Positions 32,894-41,847 of a stretch of DNA of 62,389 nucleotides are shown here, piece by piece; position 1 is the stretch's first letter; each line of letters opens with the position of its first letter. The notes under the pieces were generated by a model, which saw nothing but the letters and a program-made list of their open reading frames with translations, searched no databases and was not told where the DNA came from. Made by a program: the position numbers and the translations under genes. Source of the DNA: Thermoproteota archaeon (GTDB lineage Archaea; Thermoproteota; Korarchaeia; Korarchaeales; Korarchaeaceae); NCBI GenBank assembly GCA_027491555.1, contig JAOZGN010000021.1, positions 1 through 62,389 of the forward strand, read 5' to 3'.

Positions 32894-35116
32894 GTGTCTA
32901 TACCCCTCGAGAATCCGTTCATAGCCCCAGGCGCCGTCGAGTACAGGAGGTATCAGGTCGAGCTCGCCAAGAAGGCCCTGAAGGGGAACACTCTGATATC
33001 ACTGCCGACGGGTCTCGGCAAGACGGTGATAGCTGCGCTGGTTGCGGCAGAGAGGCTCAGACAGAGGCCTGAAGGGGAAGTGCTGGTGCTGGCACCGACG
33101 AAGCCGCTGGCCTCTCAGCACCTCTCCACCTTTCAGAGACTCATGTCCTTGGAGAGAGACGCCTTCCGGCTTGTGACTGGTGAGATCCCACCGGCCAGGC
33201 GGGAGGTGATCTGGCGTTCGGGGGCCAAGATATTCTTTGCAACTCCTCACACCGTTTGGAACGACATCGTCTCAGGGGCACTGGATCTGAGCTACTTCGT
33301 ACTGCTCGTATTCGACGAAGCCCACAGGGCCGTCGGAGCCTACCCCTACGTGAAGATTGCCCAGGCGTATCTCACTTCCGCGCGTGACGGCCTGATCCTA
33401 GCCCTGACGGCCACCCCCGGCTCCCCGGGGGATCGCCTCAGGGAGGTCACCAGGTCTCTGGGCATCAAGGAGGTCGTGATCAAGACCAGGGACAGCCCCG
33501 ATGTCCGCCCTTACGTCGCCCCCCTACGAACTAGGGTCGTCAAGGTGAGGCTCCCTGACCGACTCAGGGCCGCCTTAGAGCTGCTGAGAGCAGACCTGAC
33601 GATAATCGTCCGGGAGCTGGCCGCGGCAGGCCTGCTCTCCGGCAGGCCGGACTACAGGATCCCCCTCAGGGAGCTTCTCACGCTGCGCTCGCGTCTGTCT
33701 GCGGAGGAGAGTCCAGACTCGAGGGCGGCGCTCGCAAAGGTTGCTCTCGCGATAAAGCTGAGGCACTTGATAGATGTCCTGTCGAGCCAGGGTCCGAGGC
33801 AGGCCCTCGCCTACGTTGAGAGACTCGCCACCGCACCTAGGAGGGGGAAGTCAGATAAGATGCTCTTGGAACTCCCCTCGGTCAATAAACTCCCAGAGCT
33901 CCTCCGTGAGTCAACTCGCCATCCAAAGCTTGACGTGTTGAAGCGCCTCGTTAGAGAGCGAGTCTCTCGCAACCCGAACTTCAGGGCGATCGTCTTCGTG
34001 AGCCTGAGGGACACGGCCAACCTGGTCTTCCGGGAGCTCGACGAGGTAGAGGGCGTCAGACCCGTCAGGTTCTACGGGCAGGCGTCCCGCGCCGGAGAGA
34101 AGGGAATGAGTCAGGCCGATCAGCGCAAAGTCCTCGAGGAGTTCTCCGCCGGGGTCTACAACGTTCTCGTGGCAACCAACGTGGCGGAGGAGGGTCTAGA
34201 TATACCCGAGGTCGACCTTGTCGTCTTCTATGATCCAGTTCCCTCTGAGATAAGGCACGTGCAGAGGAAGGGCAGAACTGCTAGGGGGAGGCCGGGGGAG
34301 GTGGTAGTCCTACTCACAGAGGGGGCTGAGGAGTGGGCGTTCTGGAAGGCAATTAAGAGAGAGCGTGAGATGGCATCCACTAAGGTCTCCACAGACTTAA
34401 CGACCTTTACGGTTCCTTCAACTCCCTCCCAGGCCAAGAGATCCGGCGAAGGAGAGGTTACAGTAGTGGTCGACTCTAGGGAGCTTCAGAGCGAGGTTGT
34501 GAAAGAGCTGGCGCTGATGCCAGACGTGAAGGTGTCTGTGTTTCGGCTGGAGGTCGGGGACTTCGTGCTTAGCGACAGGGTCGCCGTTGAGAGGAAGACC
34601 GTGGAGGATCTGGCGGCTTCACTGATCGATGGAAGGATCTTCGAGCAGATTCACCGTCTGAGGGAGGTCTACGAGACACCCATCCTGCTGATCGAGGGAA
34701 AGGATCCCTACAGGCCCTCTAGACGCGGAGTGAATCCAAAGTCTCTTATGGGCCTTGTGTCCTCCCTGGCCCTCATGGGCGTCCCCGTCCTATGGGCAAA
34801 GGATCATAGGGACACGGCCCAGATACTCAGACTGATCGCTAGGAGGGAGCAGCTGGAGCGCAAGCGGAGAGTGACCCTCAAGAGCGCCCCCAGCAGGAGT
34901 CTCAGCGAAGACATGGAGAGAGTGCTCTCATCCATACCCGGAGTTGGGCCGGAGACTGCCCGAAAGCTTCTGAAGAAGTTTGGTTCGCTGATAGATGTGT
35001 TTAATGCAGACAGGGATCAACTGATGGAAGTGAAGGGGATAGGTCGAAAGCTAGCCGACTTCATCTACGGTTTCGTGAGGAGGCCCTACGAGGAGGGCGA
35101 GGGTGAGTCGGCTTGA
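32894..35116 (+). CDS. hef: Hef: fused FANCM-like helicase and XPF-type nuclease
   Basis: A 740-residue repair protein for stalled forks. The N-terminal superfamily-2 helicase has LPTGLGKTV (about 38-46), DEAH (about 140), LTATPGS, and the motif VI region HVQRKGRTARGRPG; a FANCM-type helical insertion lies between the lobes. The C-terminal XPF/Mus81 nuclease has VVVDSRE and the catalytic VERKTVEDLAASLIDGR, then tandem helix-hairpin-helix motifs (SSIPGVGPETARKLL, VKGIGRKLADF). The fused form is typical of Euryarchaeota, while Crenarchaeota have a short XPF without helicase. GTG start. Confidence 0.95.
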   Translation: MSIPLENPFIAPGAVEYRRYQVELAKKALKGNTLISLPTGLGKTVIAALVAAERLRQRPEGEVLVLAPTKPLASQHLSTFQRLMSLERDAFRLVTGEIPPARREVIWRSGAKIFFATPHTVWNDIVSGALDLSYFVLLVFDEAHRAVGAYPYVKIAQAYLTSARDGLILALTATPGSPGDRLREVTRSLGIKEVVIKTRDSPDVRPYVAPLRTRVVKVRLPDRLRAALELLRADLTIIVRELAAAGLLSGRPDYRIPLRELLTLRSRLSAEESPDSRAALAKVALAIKLRHLIDVLSSQGPRQALAYVERLATAPRRGKSDKMLLELPSVNKLPELLRESTRHPKLDVLKRLVRERVSRNPNFRAIVFVSLRDTANLVFRELDEVEGVRPVRFYGQASRAGEKGMSQADQRKVLEEFSAGVYNVLVATNVAEEGLDIPEVDLVVFYDPVPSEIRHVQRKGRTARGRPGEVVVLLTEGAEEWAFWKAIKREREMASTKVSTDLTTFTVPSTPSQAKRSGEGEVTVVVDSRELQSEVVKELALMPDVKVSVFRLEVGDFVLSDRVAVERKTVEDLAASLIDGRIFEQIHRLREVYETPILLIEGKDPYRPSRRGVNPKSLMGLVSSLALMGVPVLWAKDHRDTAQILRLIARREQLERKRRVTLKSAPSRSLSEDMERVLSSIPGVGPETARKLLKKFGSLIDVFNADRDQLMEVKGIGRKLADFIYGFVRRPYEEGEGESA

Positions 35117-35637
35117 AATACGCCTTTAAGCTGGTGCGGGACCGGACAGGGCCCGTCAAGCTTCTCTCTTACGTACTCGTGGCGCTCTCGAGGCTGAACG
35201 GCTTCACCGACAGGATACTGGTGAGGCCGGGACACGCCCCGCCGGTCAGGGCGACTCGCGAATTCGTCGTCGCGAGGGTGGCGGGGGATAGAGAGTTTCT
35301 GTTCGACTCGGGCGCCGCGCTGAGCGCCATATACGCCGCAAGACAGTCTGAAGAGTCAACAATCGAGTTCAGGTTCAGGGTGACGATCAAGTATTACTAC
35401 AGGACCGACAAGGGGAGGGTGATAACTCTAAGGTACGACAGGTATGATCTCGCAGTTAGAACGGTGGAAAATGGAGTCCTGTTGGAGATTTCGATGCTTG
35501 GAGGGTTATCTAGGACCGACCCTGCGTCGCTGGTGGATATGATAGTTGAGGAGGCGCGATCCGCGTCGGGCTCCGCCGTTCCAATCAATGTCTACGTTGT
35601 CCCTCTTGGCGGTACTCTCGGAGGATCCGCTCGATAA
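35113..35637 (+). CDS. Hypothetical protein translationally coupled to hef
   Basis: A 174-residue protein of unknown family. Its TTG start overlaps the hef stop (TTGA), so it is very likely coexpressed. The sequence alternates basic/beta-prone segments (EFRFRVTIKYYYRTD, VITLRYDRYDLAV) and contains no cysteines, membrane helix or nucleotide motif. The N-terminus KYAFKLVRDRTGPVKLL is basic. The 3' end overlaps the UPF0148 gene tail to tail by 53 bases. A DNA-repair accessory role is a context-based guess only. Confidence 0.65.
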   Translation: MKYAFKLVRDRTGPVKLLSYVLVALSRLNGFTDRILVRPGHAPPVRATREFVVARVAGDREFLFDSGAALSAIYAARQSEESTIEFRFRVTIKYYYRTDKGRVITLRYDRYDLAVRTVENGVLLEISMLGGLSRTDPASLVDMIVEEARSASGSAVPINVYVVPLGGTLGGSAR

Positions 35638-35962
35638 CCTCGACGGTCTCCACGATCTCCCTGACCCTTGAGATTTCCTGAGGCTCCACCTCTCCAATCT
35701 CGATCGCGCTCACGCTCCTATCCAGCAAGCCTATGAGCGCGTCCCTCAAGGCCATCAAGGAGTACATCGCCCTCGCCTCGGCCGCCTCCTCTTCAGACGA
35801 CACTAGCACGTACTTCGTCCCGCAGACCGCGCATACGACCTCCTCTCCTGCCTGGAAGAGCGGGGACCCGCATCGCGGGCAAGTCTCTGAGAGCATCCTC
35901 CATCCTCGCTTTAGGGCCTCTGCCAACTTGGCGGACTTATCTTCCGTCTCGTCCCTCTCCAT
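35585..35962 (-). CDS. UPF0148 protein (autoantigen p27-like zinc protein)
   Basis: A 125-residue archaeal protein related to the human scleroderma autoantigen p27 family. A helix (AEALKRGWRMLSETCP) leads into a zinc ribbon with CPRCGSPLF and CAVCGTKY, then a long C-terminal helical region. Function unknown. A TATA-like element (ACTTTAAATAGG, about 35988-35999) lies about 30 bases upstream of its ATG. It overlaps the hef-coupled gene at the 3' end. Confidence 0.85.
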   Translation of the reverse strand: MERDETEDKSAKLAEALKRGWRMLSETCPRCGSPLFQAGEEVVCAVCGTKYVLVSSEEEAAEARAMYSLMALRDALIGLLDRSVSAIEIGEVEPQEISRVREIVETVEVIERILREYRQEGQRRH

Positions 35963-36053
35963 CTCCGAAGCAGAGGGCTGCGGGGGGACTTTAAATAGGG
36001 ATTAGTCAAACAATTTGAATTGAGCCCTAGTCGGTTTTGGGAGGTGGTTCGCA

Positions 36054-36338
36054 ATGCCCAGGAAGTCTTCGGCCAAGAAGGCCGAGTATGAGAAGTTCAT
36101 CTCAGATGCCATCCAGATGTTGGACCGGATCTCGCAGGATCGGGGGGTACCACGTAACATAAGGAAGGCCACCACGGACGTGATCGATGCGCTAAGGGAC
36201 GAGTCTCTCTCCTATGGAGTCAGGGCCAGCAAGGCCATATCGCTCCTGAATGAGATCATCAGCGACATAAACATGCCCCCGCAGACCAGGTCCCAGATCC
36301 TGCTGGTCGTGGGTCTCTTGGAGCGGATCAAGGACTGA
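36054..36338 (+). CDS. UPF0147 family protein
   Basis: A 94-residue all-helical archaeal protein matching UPF0147: a basic N-terminus, then AIQMLDRISQDRGVPRNIRKA, a conserved small-protein core, and MPPQTRSQILLVVGLLE near the end. Function is not known; genes of this family often sit near translation or replication genes. ATG start with AGGAGGTGG-like purines (TGGGAGGTGG) upstream. Confidence 0.88.
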   Translation: MPRKSSAKKAEYEKFISDAIQMLDRISQDRGVPRNIRKATTDVIDALRDESLSYGVRASKAISLLNEIISDINMPPQTRSQILLVVGLLERIKD

Positions 36339-36382
36339 GGCCGCCAAGCATATATTCGGCTCCCCCCACATTCTTGCCCGGT

Positions 36383-36474
36383 GCCGGGGTAGCTCAGACT
36401 GGGAGAGCGCCCGGCTGAAGGCCGGGAAGTCAGACACCGGGCGGTCGTGGGTTCAAGTCCCACCCCCGGCACCA
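36383..36474 (+). tRNA. tRNA-Phe (GAA) with intron
   Basis: Acceptor GCCGGGG/CCCCGGC, anticodon stem CCCGG/CCGGG and spliced loop CTGAAGA (anticodon GAA), T-arm GTGGG-TTCAAGT-CCCAC, encoded CCA. An intron of about 15 bases follows position 37. A TATA-like GCATATATTC at 36347-36356 sits about 30 bases upstream. Confidence 0.93.
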
Positions 36475-36610
36475 TCCATCCCATAGCGTACCTGATTCCT
36501 GTGCGAACTGAGATCCTTTCGCGTCGGCGGGTTCTCGGGTCTCCTTCCTTCAAGAGGGTTCCTTACGTCTACTAACTAGCGTCGAGAAAGGAGGCAATGA
36601 GACTCAGAGG

Positions 36611-36699
36611 TGGTGCGGGGGGTGGGATTTGAACCCACGCGGGCCTACGCCCACCCGGTCCTGAACCGGGCGCCTTGGACCAGGCTTGGCTACCCCCGC
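36611..36699 (-). tRNA. tRNA-Leu (CAG)
   Basis: Acceptor GCGGGGG/CCCCCGC, anticodon stem CCCGG/CCGGG with loop TTCAGGA (anticodon CAG), a long variable arm as expected for leucine, T-arm GTGGG-TTCAAAT-CCCAC, encoded CCA. No intron. A TATA-like TTTTAATAC (36727-36735, minus strand) is about 30 bases upstream. Confidence 0.95.
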
Positions 36700-36752
36700 C
36701 CGAACCTACTCCCTTGTTCTGCCCCGTATTAAAACGTTAGGAGGTGATCGGG

Positions 36753-36830
36753 TGGTGCTCCGGCCGGGATTTGAACCCGGGTCTGGGGCTCGAAAGGCCC
36801 CTATGCTTGGCCTGGCTACACCACCGGAGC
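36753..36830 (-). tRNA. tRNA-Glu (TTC)
   Basis: Acceptor GCTCCGG/CCGGAGC, anticodon stem GGGGC/GCCCC with loop CTTTCGA (anticodon TTC), T-arm CCGGG-TTCAAAT-CCCGG, encoded CCA. No intron. Same strand as and 53 bases upstream of tRNA-Leu. Confidence 0.95.
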
Positions 36831-36877
36831 ACCGGGGATGCAAGCCACTGAAGGGGGAAATAAAGATTGGCTCAGGG

Positions 36878-37972
36878 TCAGATGGACACCCCGAGCCTGT
36901 CCTCGAGCTTCTCTCTGAGGTAGCTCACGAACAGCTCCTTAAGCTCCTTCGCCGATGGGCTCATAGCCTTGAAGATCTCCAGCTCCGCCTTCTTCTTGTT
37001 CTTCAGGAACCACTCGTTCTCCTTCTGCCAGAACGGATGCTGCAGGTTCGGCAGGTGCACGTTGTCCATGGCCGCCTTTAGGTCAGCCTGCGTCAGGGGC
37101 TCCAGCGCGAACTGGTAGTCTTTGAAGAAGCCCGTCTCCACGTCCTCCGCCATTATCCCTATGAACCTCGCCTCAGGCGCCGCGAGGTACGGAATGTGGG
37201 CCGAGCTTATGCTGTTGTACACCACGGTCGCCGCTATCCTGAGGGACCAGGGAGAGAAGTCCGTCAGGATGGCTATCGGAACCCCCTCGTCCGACAGCAT
37301 CCTGAGGAATCGACGCATGCTCCTAGAGGCCTGTCCCTTGAGTATGGCTATGGCCAAGTTGTACTCCTCCGGAATGCCTAGCTCGATCATGTTCTTAGCG
37401 GGGCCGACCTTCTCGACGGCCACGACCGCTTTAACGCCGATCCTCTTGAATTTGATATTCTCGGGCCGCGGAGGGACCGAGTAGCCCATCTCGCCAACTC
37501 TGTCTGCCCTTATGGTCCTCCCAGTCATGTCCACAAGCTCTATGTCTCCGTAGATCCAGCCCCGCGGGTCGCTCGTTATGGAGAAGGCCTCCCTGGGCGC
37601 GCCCAAGATGAGTTCCATCAGCACGATCCGGGCGTCGGTCTCTCTCTGATCCTCGGGAAAGAGCGTCCCCTTCAGTCGCTCGACCTTGTGCAGGTAGTAG
37701 AAGTCCCTCTTGGTCATGGTGAGCCCGTTCTCAAGGTGGTCGAGGGCCTTGGCCAGGCCGTAGAGCACGCCCGCCAGAGTCTTGACGCTCTTTACCCTGT
37801 CCCCTTCTATCTCGCTGAAGGTCTTGGGCCTGAAGATGTAGCCGACATCCTCCCTGAACTCGATGTTTCCCTTGGAGTTCGGCGGATACCTGATGCTCGG
37901 GAACTCGCCCCGCTCTATGGCCTCGGCCACCTGTTCGGCTATCTCCATTATCCTCCTCTTGATCTCCTCCAT
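36878..37972 (-). CDS. top6A: DNA topoisomerase VI subunit A (Spo11-like)
   Basis: Cleaving subunit of the type IIB topoisomerase. The catalytic tyrosine lies in TMTKRDFYYLHK; the Toprim domain has the glutamate in VAVEKVG and an aspartate in ILTDFSPWS. The usual second metal aspartate (DGDPW-type motif) reads DFSPW, so one Mg2+ ligand appears replaced by serine. Downstream AHIPYLAAPEARFIGI resembles euryarchaeal forms. The start is ATG 37972 (364 residues); a GTG at 37993 overlapping top6B is in frame. Cotranscribed with top6B. Confidence 0.95.
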   Translation of the reverse strand: MEEIKRRIMEIAEQVAEAIERGEFPSIRYPPNSKGNIEFREDVGYIFRPKTFSEIEGDRVKSVKTLAGVLYGLAKALDHLENGLTMTKRDFYYLHKVERLKGTLFPEDQRETDARIVLMELILGAPREAFSITSDPRGWIYGDIELVDMTGRTIRADRVGEMGYSVPPRPENIKFKRIGVKAVVAVEKVGPAKNMIELGIPEEYNLAIAILKGQASRSMRRFLRMLSDEGVPIAILTDFSPWSLRIAATVVYNSISSAHIPYLAAPEARFIGIMAEDVETGFFKDYQFALEPLTQADLKAAMDNVHLPNLQHPFWQKENEWFLKNKKKAELEIFKAMSPSAKELKELFVSYLREKLEDRLGVSI

Positions 37973-37976
37973 CGAC

Positions 37977-39545
37977 TCAGCTTCCGTCGCCACTCTCTTT
38001 CACCTCCACCGGAACCTCGATCTTGGCCTTTCTCGCCACCCTGGCCAGCACGGCCTCGACGGGCGGCTTTTCTCCCGTTAACTCCTCGAGAACCTCGGCT
38101 ATCAATGCGTAGTACCTCGACAAGAGTTCGACCCTCCTGGCGGCCGAAGCTGCCCTCCTCTTCCTACTGAGGTAGATCCTCAGATCCCTGGCGCAGGCCC
38201 TCCAGCCCAGCTCAACCTCCCTCGCGAGCTCGGGCTTGTTTGCGATGAACTCCTTCCCCACGGTCTTGAACGGAACCTTGGTGGACACGACGTGGAAGAA
38301 GAGGGCGATAGGCTCGTCTTCAAGGGACTTGAGCCCGTAGACGTTCCAATTGATGCGCCTGGCCACCAGGTACGAGACGTCGCTGCTGACGTCGTAGAGG
38401 AGGGGGATTCTGTTGGCGAACCGGTACAGCTGAATCTCTCCGGCGGGCCTTATGTCGCCGCCGTAGGCGATGGCCGTCTCCACTATGACTGGGTGCCCCT
38501 CGACGACAGCGGGGGGCCTCTGAACCGCCTTGACGAACTCCGGCCTGAGCTCCTTCTTGATCCCTTCCTCCCACAGCTTCGGACCCAGCGGAGACAGGAC
38601 GCTGGGGTCGGGCGGGAGGTAGTTGTCGTAGGTCACTAGGGCCCTGAACAGCTGCTCGAGTTCCTCATCGCTCAGCTTCTTTGGGTTGAGGTCTGGGGAC
38701 AGGCCGGCCCGGGCCAGGATCTCCGCCGCGGTCTTGGCGCCAACCCTCTGGAAGTGAGTAGTCAGGAAGCCAGTTAGCTTCCTCGTCTTGGTGGTCTCGG
38801 CGAGCCTCTTCAGCAGCTCGAAGTCGATTCCCTTGGGGTGGAACTTCGTCTCCTTCGGTGGAGGAGGTATCTGGTTCGTGGTCCTGGCGAAGAAGAAGAA
38901 AAGGCCGTCTGGGTCGATGAACATGATGTCCGCGTAGGGCGTGACTATCGCGGTCTGGTGGAGGTAATCGATTATCTTAGATCGGGCCCTCCTATAGTTC
39001 CCCTCGAAGTAGAGCTCAACGGTTGTCATCGACCTGCGCGTCACGCCGGCCAGTATCCTCCTGTCTAAGACGATCGGCTCGTTCTTCTGGATGTCGATCT
39101 TCATCGTGAACTCATAGAGGGGAGAACCTTCTCTCCCCGTTATCACCTTGAAAGGCCGGTTCGTTGTGATCTGTCCGTAGAGGAGTGCCATGGTTCCTCC
39201 CAATCCGAACGTACCCCTACTCTGCATCAGCTTGTACTTCGAGCTGACGAAGACCTTCCCGAAGGCGGCCGGGACGTCCTCGGGGTCGAGCCCAATCCCG
39301 TTGTCTCTCACTCTCAGCATGTAGACGGACGTCCCCTCAAGGCGCCCCTCGGCCACCTCCTCCATCGTGAGCATGACCTTGGGGGGCCTCCCGGCGAGTT
39401 CGCTGGCGTCCAGCGCGTTCTCCACGAGCTCCCTCACCGTCGTGTAGGTGGCCCTGACGGGGTTGTCAAAGCCAGCGAGCGACCTGTTTCGGTAGAAGAA
39501 GTCAGCAGCGCTAATCTGCTCGAGCTCCTTCAGCTCTCTTCCCAT
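37977..39545 (-). CDS. top6B: DNA topoisomerase VI subunit B
   Basis: ATPase subunit, 522 residues. The GHKL fold shows RELVENALDAS, the RVRDNGIGLDPED motif and GTFGLGGTMA (ATP lid); a helix-two-turn-helix and the transducer domain follow, with the lysine-bearing segment LARAGLSPDLNPKK region and the IQLYRFANRIPLLYD core. Together with subunit A it relaxes and decatenates DNA. Its ATG overlaps the KH-protein stop by 16 bases, forming one long minus-strand operon with pno1-like, rio1 and aif1A genes. Confidence 0.96.
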   Translation of the reverse strand: MGRELKELEQISAADFFYRNRSLAGFDNPVRATYTTVRELVENALDASELAGRPPKVMLTMEEVAEGRLEGTSVYMLRVRDNGIGLDPEDVPAAFGKVFVSSKYKLMQSRGTFGLGGTMALLYGQITTNRPFKVITGREGSPLYEFTMKIDIQKNEPIVLDRRILAGVTRRSMTTVELYFEGNYRRARSKIIDYLHQTAIVTPYADIMFIDPDGLFFFFARTTNQIPPPPKETKFHPKGIDFELLKRLAETTKTRKLTGFLTTHFQRVGAKTAAEILARAGLSPDLNPKKLSDEELEQLFRALVTYDNYLPPDPSVLSPLGPKLWEEGIKKELRPEFVKAVQRPPAVVEGHPVIVETAIAYGGDIRPAGEIQLYRFANRIPLLYDVSSDVSYLVARRINWNVYGLKSLEDEPIALFFHVVSTKVPFKTVGKEFIANKPELAREVELGWRACARDLRIYLSRKRRAASAARRVELLSRYYALIAEVLEELTGEKPPVEAVLARVARKAKIEVPVEVKESGDGS

Positions 39546-40162
39546 TCCTCACCCTCCTCTTCACTCTCCTCCATCCGCCGCCCGGACCTCGCCTCCCTCA
39601 TGATCATTATCTGCTCCAGGACTTCCCTCTCCCGCATCTCGGCGATCTTCCGCTCCATCCTTCGATAGGCGGTCGAGTGCCTGGAGCCAGAGGCGAGTGA
39701 GACGATCGCCTCCTTGGCGGGGATGATGTCGTAATACCTTCCGATTATGGCCGCCGTGTGGCCGTATATTGATATGTCGGTCCCGGTGCGGCTCTCGATG
39801 TAGATCCGCGCCTTCCCTCCCTCCCCTATGAGCCTCCCCCTGATCCTCTGGAGGGCGTTCTTGCTGGGACCGACGTAATCTCGAAGGTCGACTATCTCTA
39901 GGACGTAATCGTCGTTCAGGAGCTTCACAGCTTTCTCGGGGGAGAAGCCTCTCCCAATGGCCTGGATTACGGACTGAAGCTTGTGGGGCATGAGGGGATC
40001 CTCGGGAGGCTTCTCAAACGTGATCGTGACCTCACCAGTCCCGCTGTCCACGGTTATCTTGGCTCCAGTCACCCTCTCGAGGTACCTCCTGGTAGCTCCC
40101 CTCCTCCCTATGAGGACGCCCACTCTGTTCTTTGGGATCTTCACCTTCATCTCAATGCTCAT
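39530..40162 (-). CDS. KH-domain ribosome biogenesis protein (Pno1/Dim2-like)
   Basis: A 210-residue RNA-binding protein with two KH domains: the first with VGVLIGRRGATRRYLE (GxxG loop GRRG), the second with RLIGEGGKARIYIE and DISIYGHTAAIIG. It matches the archaeal homolog of Pno1/Dim2, which in eukaryotes guides late small-subunit rRNA processing. The C-terminus ends in an acidic glutamate-rich tail. The RIO1 gene lies 8 bases upstream, the usual archaeal pairing. Confidence 0.92.
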   Translation of the reverse strand: MSIEMKVKIPKNRVGVLIGRRGATRRYLERVTGAKITVDSGTGEVTITFEKPPEDPLMPHKLQSVIQAIGRGFSPEKAVKLLNDDYVLEIVDLRDYVGPSKNALQRIRGRLIGEGGKARIYIESRTGTDISIYGHTAAIIGRYYDIIPAKEAIVSLASGSRHSTAYRRMERKIAEMREREVLEQIMIMREARSGRRMEESEEEGEEWEES

Positions 40163-40169
40163 CGAGGGA

Positions 40170-40982
40170 TCACCCCGCCTCGCTCTCTCTAATCAACTCG
40201 TCAACAAAACTCCACGGATCCGGCCCCTTTACTCCAAACCTGGACGAGAAGAAGTGAATCACCCTTTCAACGTCTCTCCTTAGGTAAGCCTCGGCCATCG
40301 GGTGCAAGGTGACAACGGCCTGGGAGACGTCGATTATCCAGTGCCTTTCCCTCCAGTACATGATGTTGTACTCACTCAGGTCCCCGTGAACAAGCTCCGC
40401 GTCCAAATAGGCCCTCCTCACGTCGGCCAGTATGGCATCAAGCATGGAACTCGGGTCGGGGAGCTTTCTCACCTCCTTGAGGAGGGGGGCCGGGAACCCC
40501 TCGTCCCCTATGAACTGCATCACGAGCACGTTCCCCACGACGGCCAGGGGCTTGGGGACGGTCACACCAGCCTCGTAGAGGCGGAAGAGGTTCCTATACT
40601 CCTTCTTCGCCCACAGCTTTATCAGGCGATCTCTGTCCCTCACCGGGACGAAGCGATAGTCCCCCACGATATAGTCTAGGTACTTCCTGAAGTTCGCAGT
40701 GGCGATCTTGTACACCTTCACGGCCACGTCACCCTCCGGTCCGGTCCCGGCCATCACGACGGCCTCCTTCCCGGCACTCACAATCCACGTTATGTCTCTT
40801 ATCACGCCTTTATTAAACAGCTTTATGAGCGCCCTGACGGTCCTGGTGTCGAAAACTAACTGACGCACCTTGTAATACTCCTCATCCTTGAGGCGCTTCG
40901 CCCGCTTAGCGTACTCCTCTTCCATCATCCTCTCGAGCCGACGCTCGATCTCCTCGTAGCCCTCATCGGGCTCAGAGGACAT
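40170..40982 (-). CDS. rio1: RIO1-type serine protein kinase
   Basis: Atypical kinase of 270 residues acting in small-subunit maturation. The nucleotide loop is SAGKEAVVMAG, the lysine is in VAVKVYK, the catalytic loop is LVHGDLSEYNIM and the metal motif IIDVSQAVVT, all intact. It lies between aif1A (11-base overlap) and the Pno1-like gene, the conserved aIF1A-RIO1-Pno1 order seen in many archaea. Confidence 0.95.
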   Translation of the reverse strand: MSSEPDEGYEEIERRLERMMEEEYAKRAKRLKDEEYYKVRQLVFDTRTVRALIKLFNKGVIRDITWIVSAGKEAVVMAGTGPEGDVAVKVYKIATANFRKYLDYIVGDYRFVPVRDRDRLIKLWAKKEYRNLFRLYEAGVTVPKPLAVVGNVLVMQFIGDEGFPAPLLKEVRKLPDPSSMLDAILADVRRAYLDAELVHGDLSEYNIMYWRERHWIIDVSQAVVTLHPMAEAYLRRDVERVIHFFSSRFGVKGPDPWSFVDELIRESEAG

Positions 40983-41319
40983 CCTCCATCATCGCCCAGG
41001 ACCTGTCGAGGTATCCCTTCTCAATGAGCCACTCGACCTGCTGACGGTTGTACCTGACTACGATGTCTCCCCTGTCCCTCTTGAAGGGCCAGATGGAGAC
41101 GAGCACTATGTCTCCCCTCCTTATCCAGTGCCTCTTCCCCCTGAGCTTTCCCCTCACCCTGGCTATCCTGATGATGCCGTCGGTGCACTCAACCCTGAAG
41201 TGCCCCTTGCCTACTGGGTCCAGGACCCGACCGAAGACTTCAAGCTCCTCGTCGGCGGGTAGGAGCTCCTCCATCTCAGCGTCAAGAGAACTCTCGGGCT
41301 TTGAGGACTTCTTTGACAT
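40972..41319 (-). CDS. eif1A: Translation initiation factor aIF1A
   Basis: An OB-fold factor that binds the ribosomal A site during start selection. The core ELEVFGRVLDPVGKGHFRV and DIVLVSIWPFKRDRGDIV is typical; the C-terminus runs WLIEKGYLDRSW. The ATG at 41319 is chosen (115 residues) because a strong ribosome-binding site GGAGGAGGAGA precedes it by 3-4 bases. An in-frame TTG at 41376 would add a 19-residue basic leader but lies within a TATA-like TTTATCT. Confidence 0.93.
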   Translation of the reverse strand: MSKKSSKPESSLDAEMEELLPADEELEVFGRVLDPVGKGHFRVECTDGIIRIARVRGKLRGKRHWIRRGDIVLVSIWPFKRDRGDIVVRYNRQQVEWLIEKGYLDRSWAMMEDVL

Positions 41320-41404
41320 GGGTCTCCTCCTCCGCCGGAAGGTTCTCTTCCTCTTTCCCCTTTTCCGCGATGGCAAGATAAACGCCGCCTTCTAAAATAT
41401 TCCC

Positions 41405-41827
41405 TCAGACCTTCGGGACCGGTGTCTCGGCCCCGCAGGCCAGGCACTTCAACACGAGAGTCCTCTTCACCTTGACCAGCTTGGTATCAGGTCTCCCACA
41501 GATGGGACAGATCACGTACCTCTCTATGAACCTCTTCACCCTAGCGTCGACCAGCTGGGGATCTATCCTCCTGGACAGTATCAGCTTGCCGCCTCCCGTC
41601 ATCATGTAGGGGCTTCCCAGCTCCCTAGACAAGTACCGGGCGACGAGCTTTGGATCCCTGTTAAGCGAGTCGCATATCTCCTTGAAGTTGATCAGGTGAG
41701 TCTGTCTCCCCTCAATGACCACCACCGGAGTTGGGGGGGTGAACCTCTCGCCGCTGACTACGACCACCTTAGGGAGCCTCTCCCGGGCCACCTTGAGCAT
41801 CTCAAGGTATTCCTCCTTCGTCGACAA
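41405..41827 (-). CDS. eif2b: Translation initiation factor aIF2 subunit beta
   Basis: Subunit of the heterotrimer that delivers initiator tRNA. The 140 residues contain the aIF2-beta core (VVIEGRQTHLINFKEICDSLNRDPK, here seen in shorter parts as INFKEICDSLNRD) and a C-terminal zinc ribbon CPICGRPDT and CLACGAE. The TTG at 41827 is decided by an AGGAGGT ribosome-binding site 6 bases upstream; the frame is open further but is only the shadow of the upstream gene. Confidence 0.93.
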   Translation of the reverse strand: MSTKEEYLEMLKVARERLPKVVVVSGERFTPPTPVVVIEGRQTHLINFKEICDSLNRDPKLVARYLSRELGSPYMMTGGGKLILSRRIDPQLVDARVKRFIERYVICPICGRPDTKLVKVKRTLVLKCLACGAETPVPKV

Positions 41828-41847
41828 GATTCTACCTCCTCTAAACG

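Noticed and set aside
41320..41376. Basic 19-residue N-terminal extension of aIF1A from a TTG
   Set aside because: A strong GGAGGAGGAGA ribosome-binding site directly before the ATG at 41319 and a TATA-like string at the TTG favour the shorter protein.
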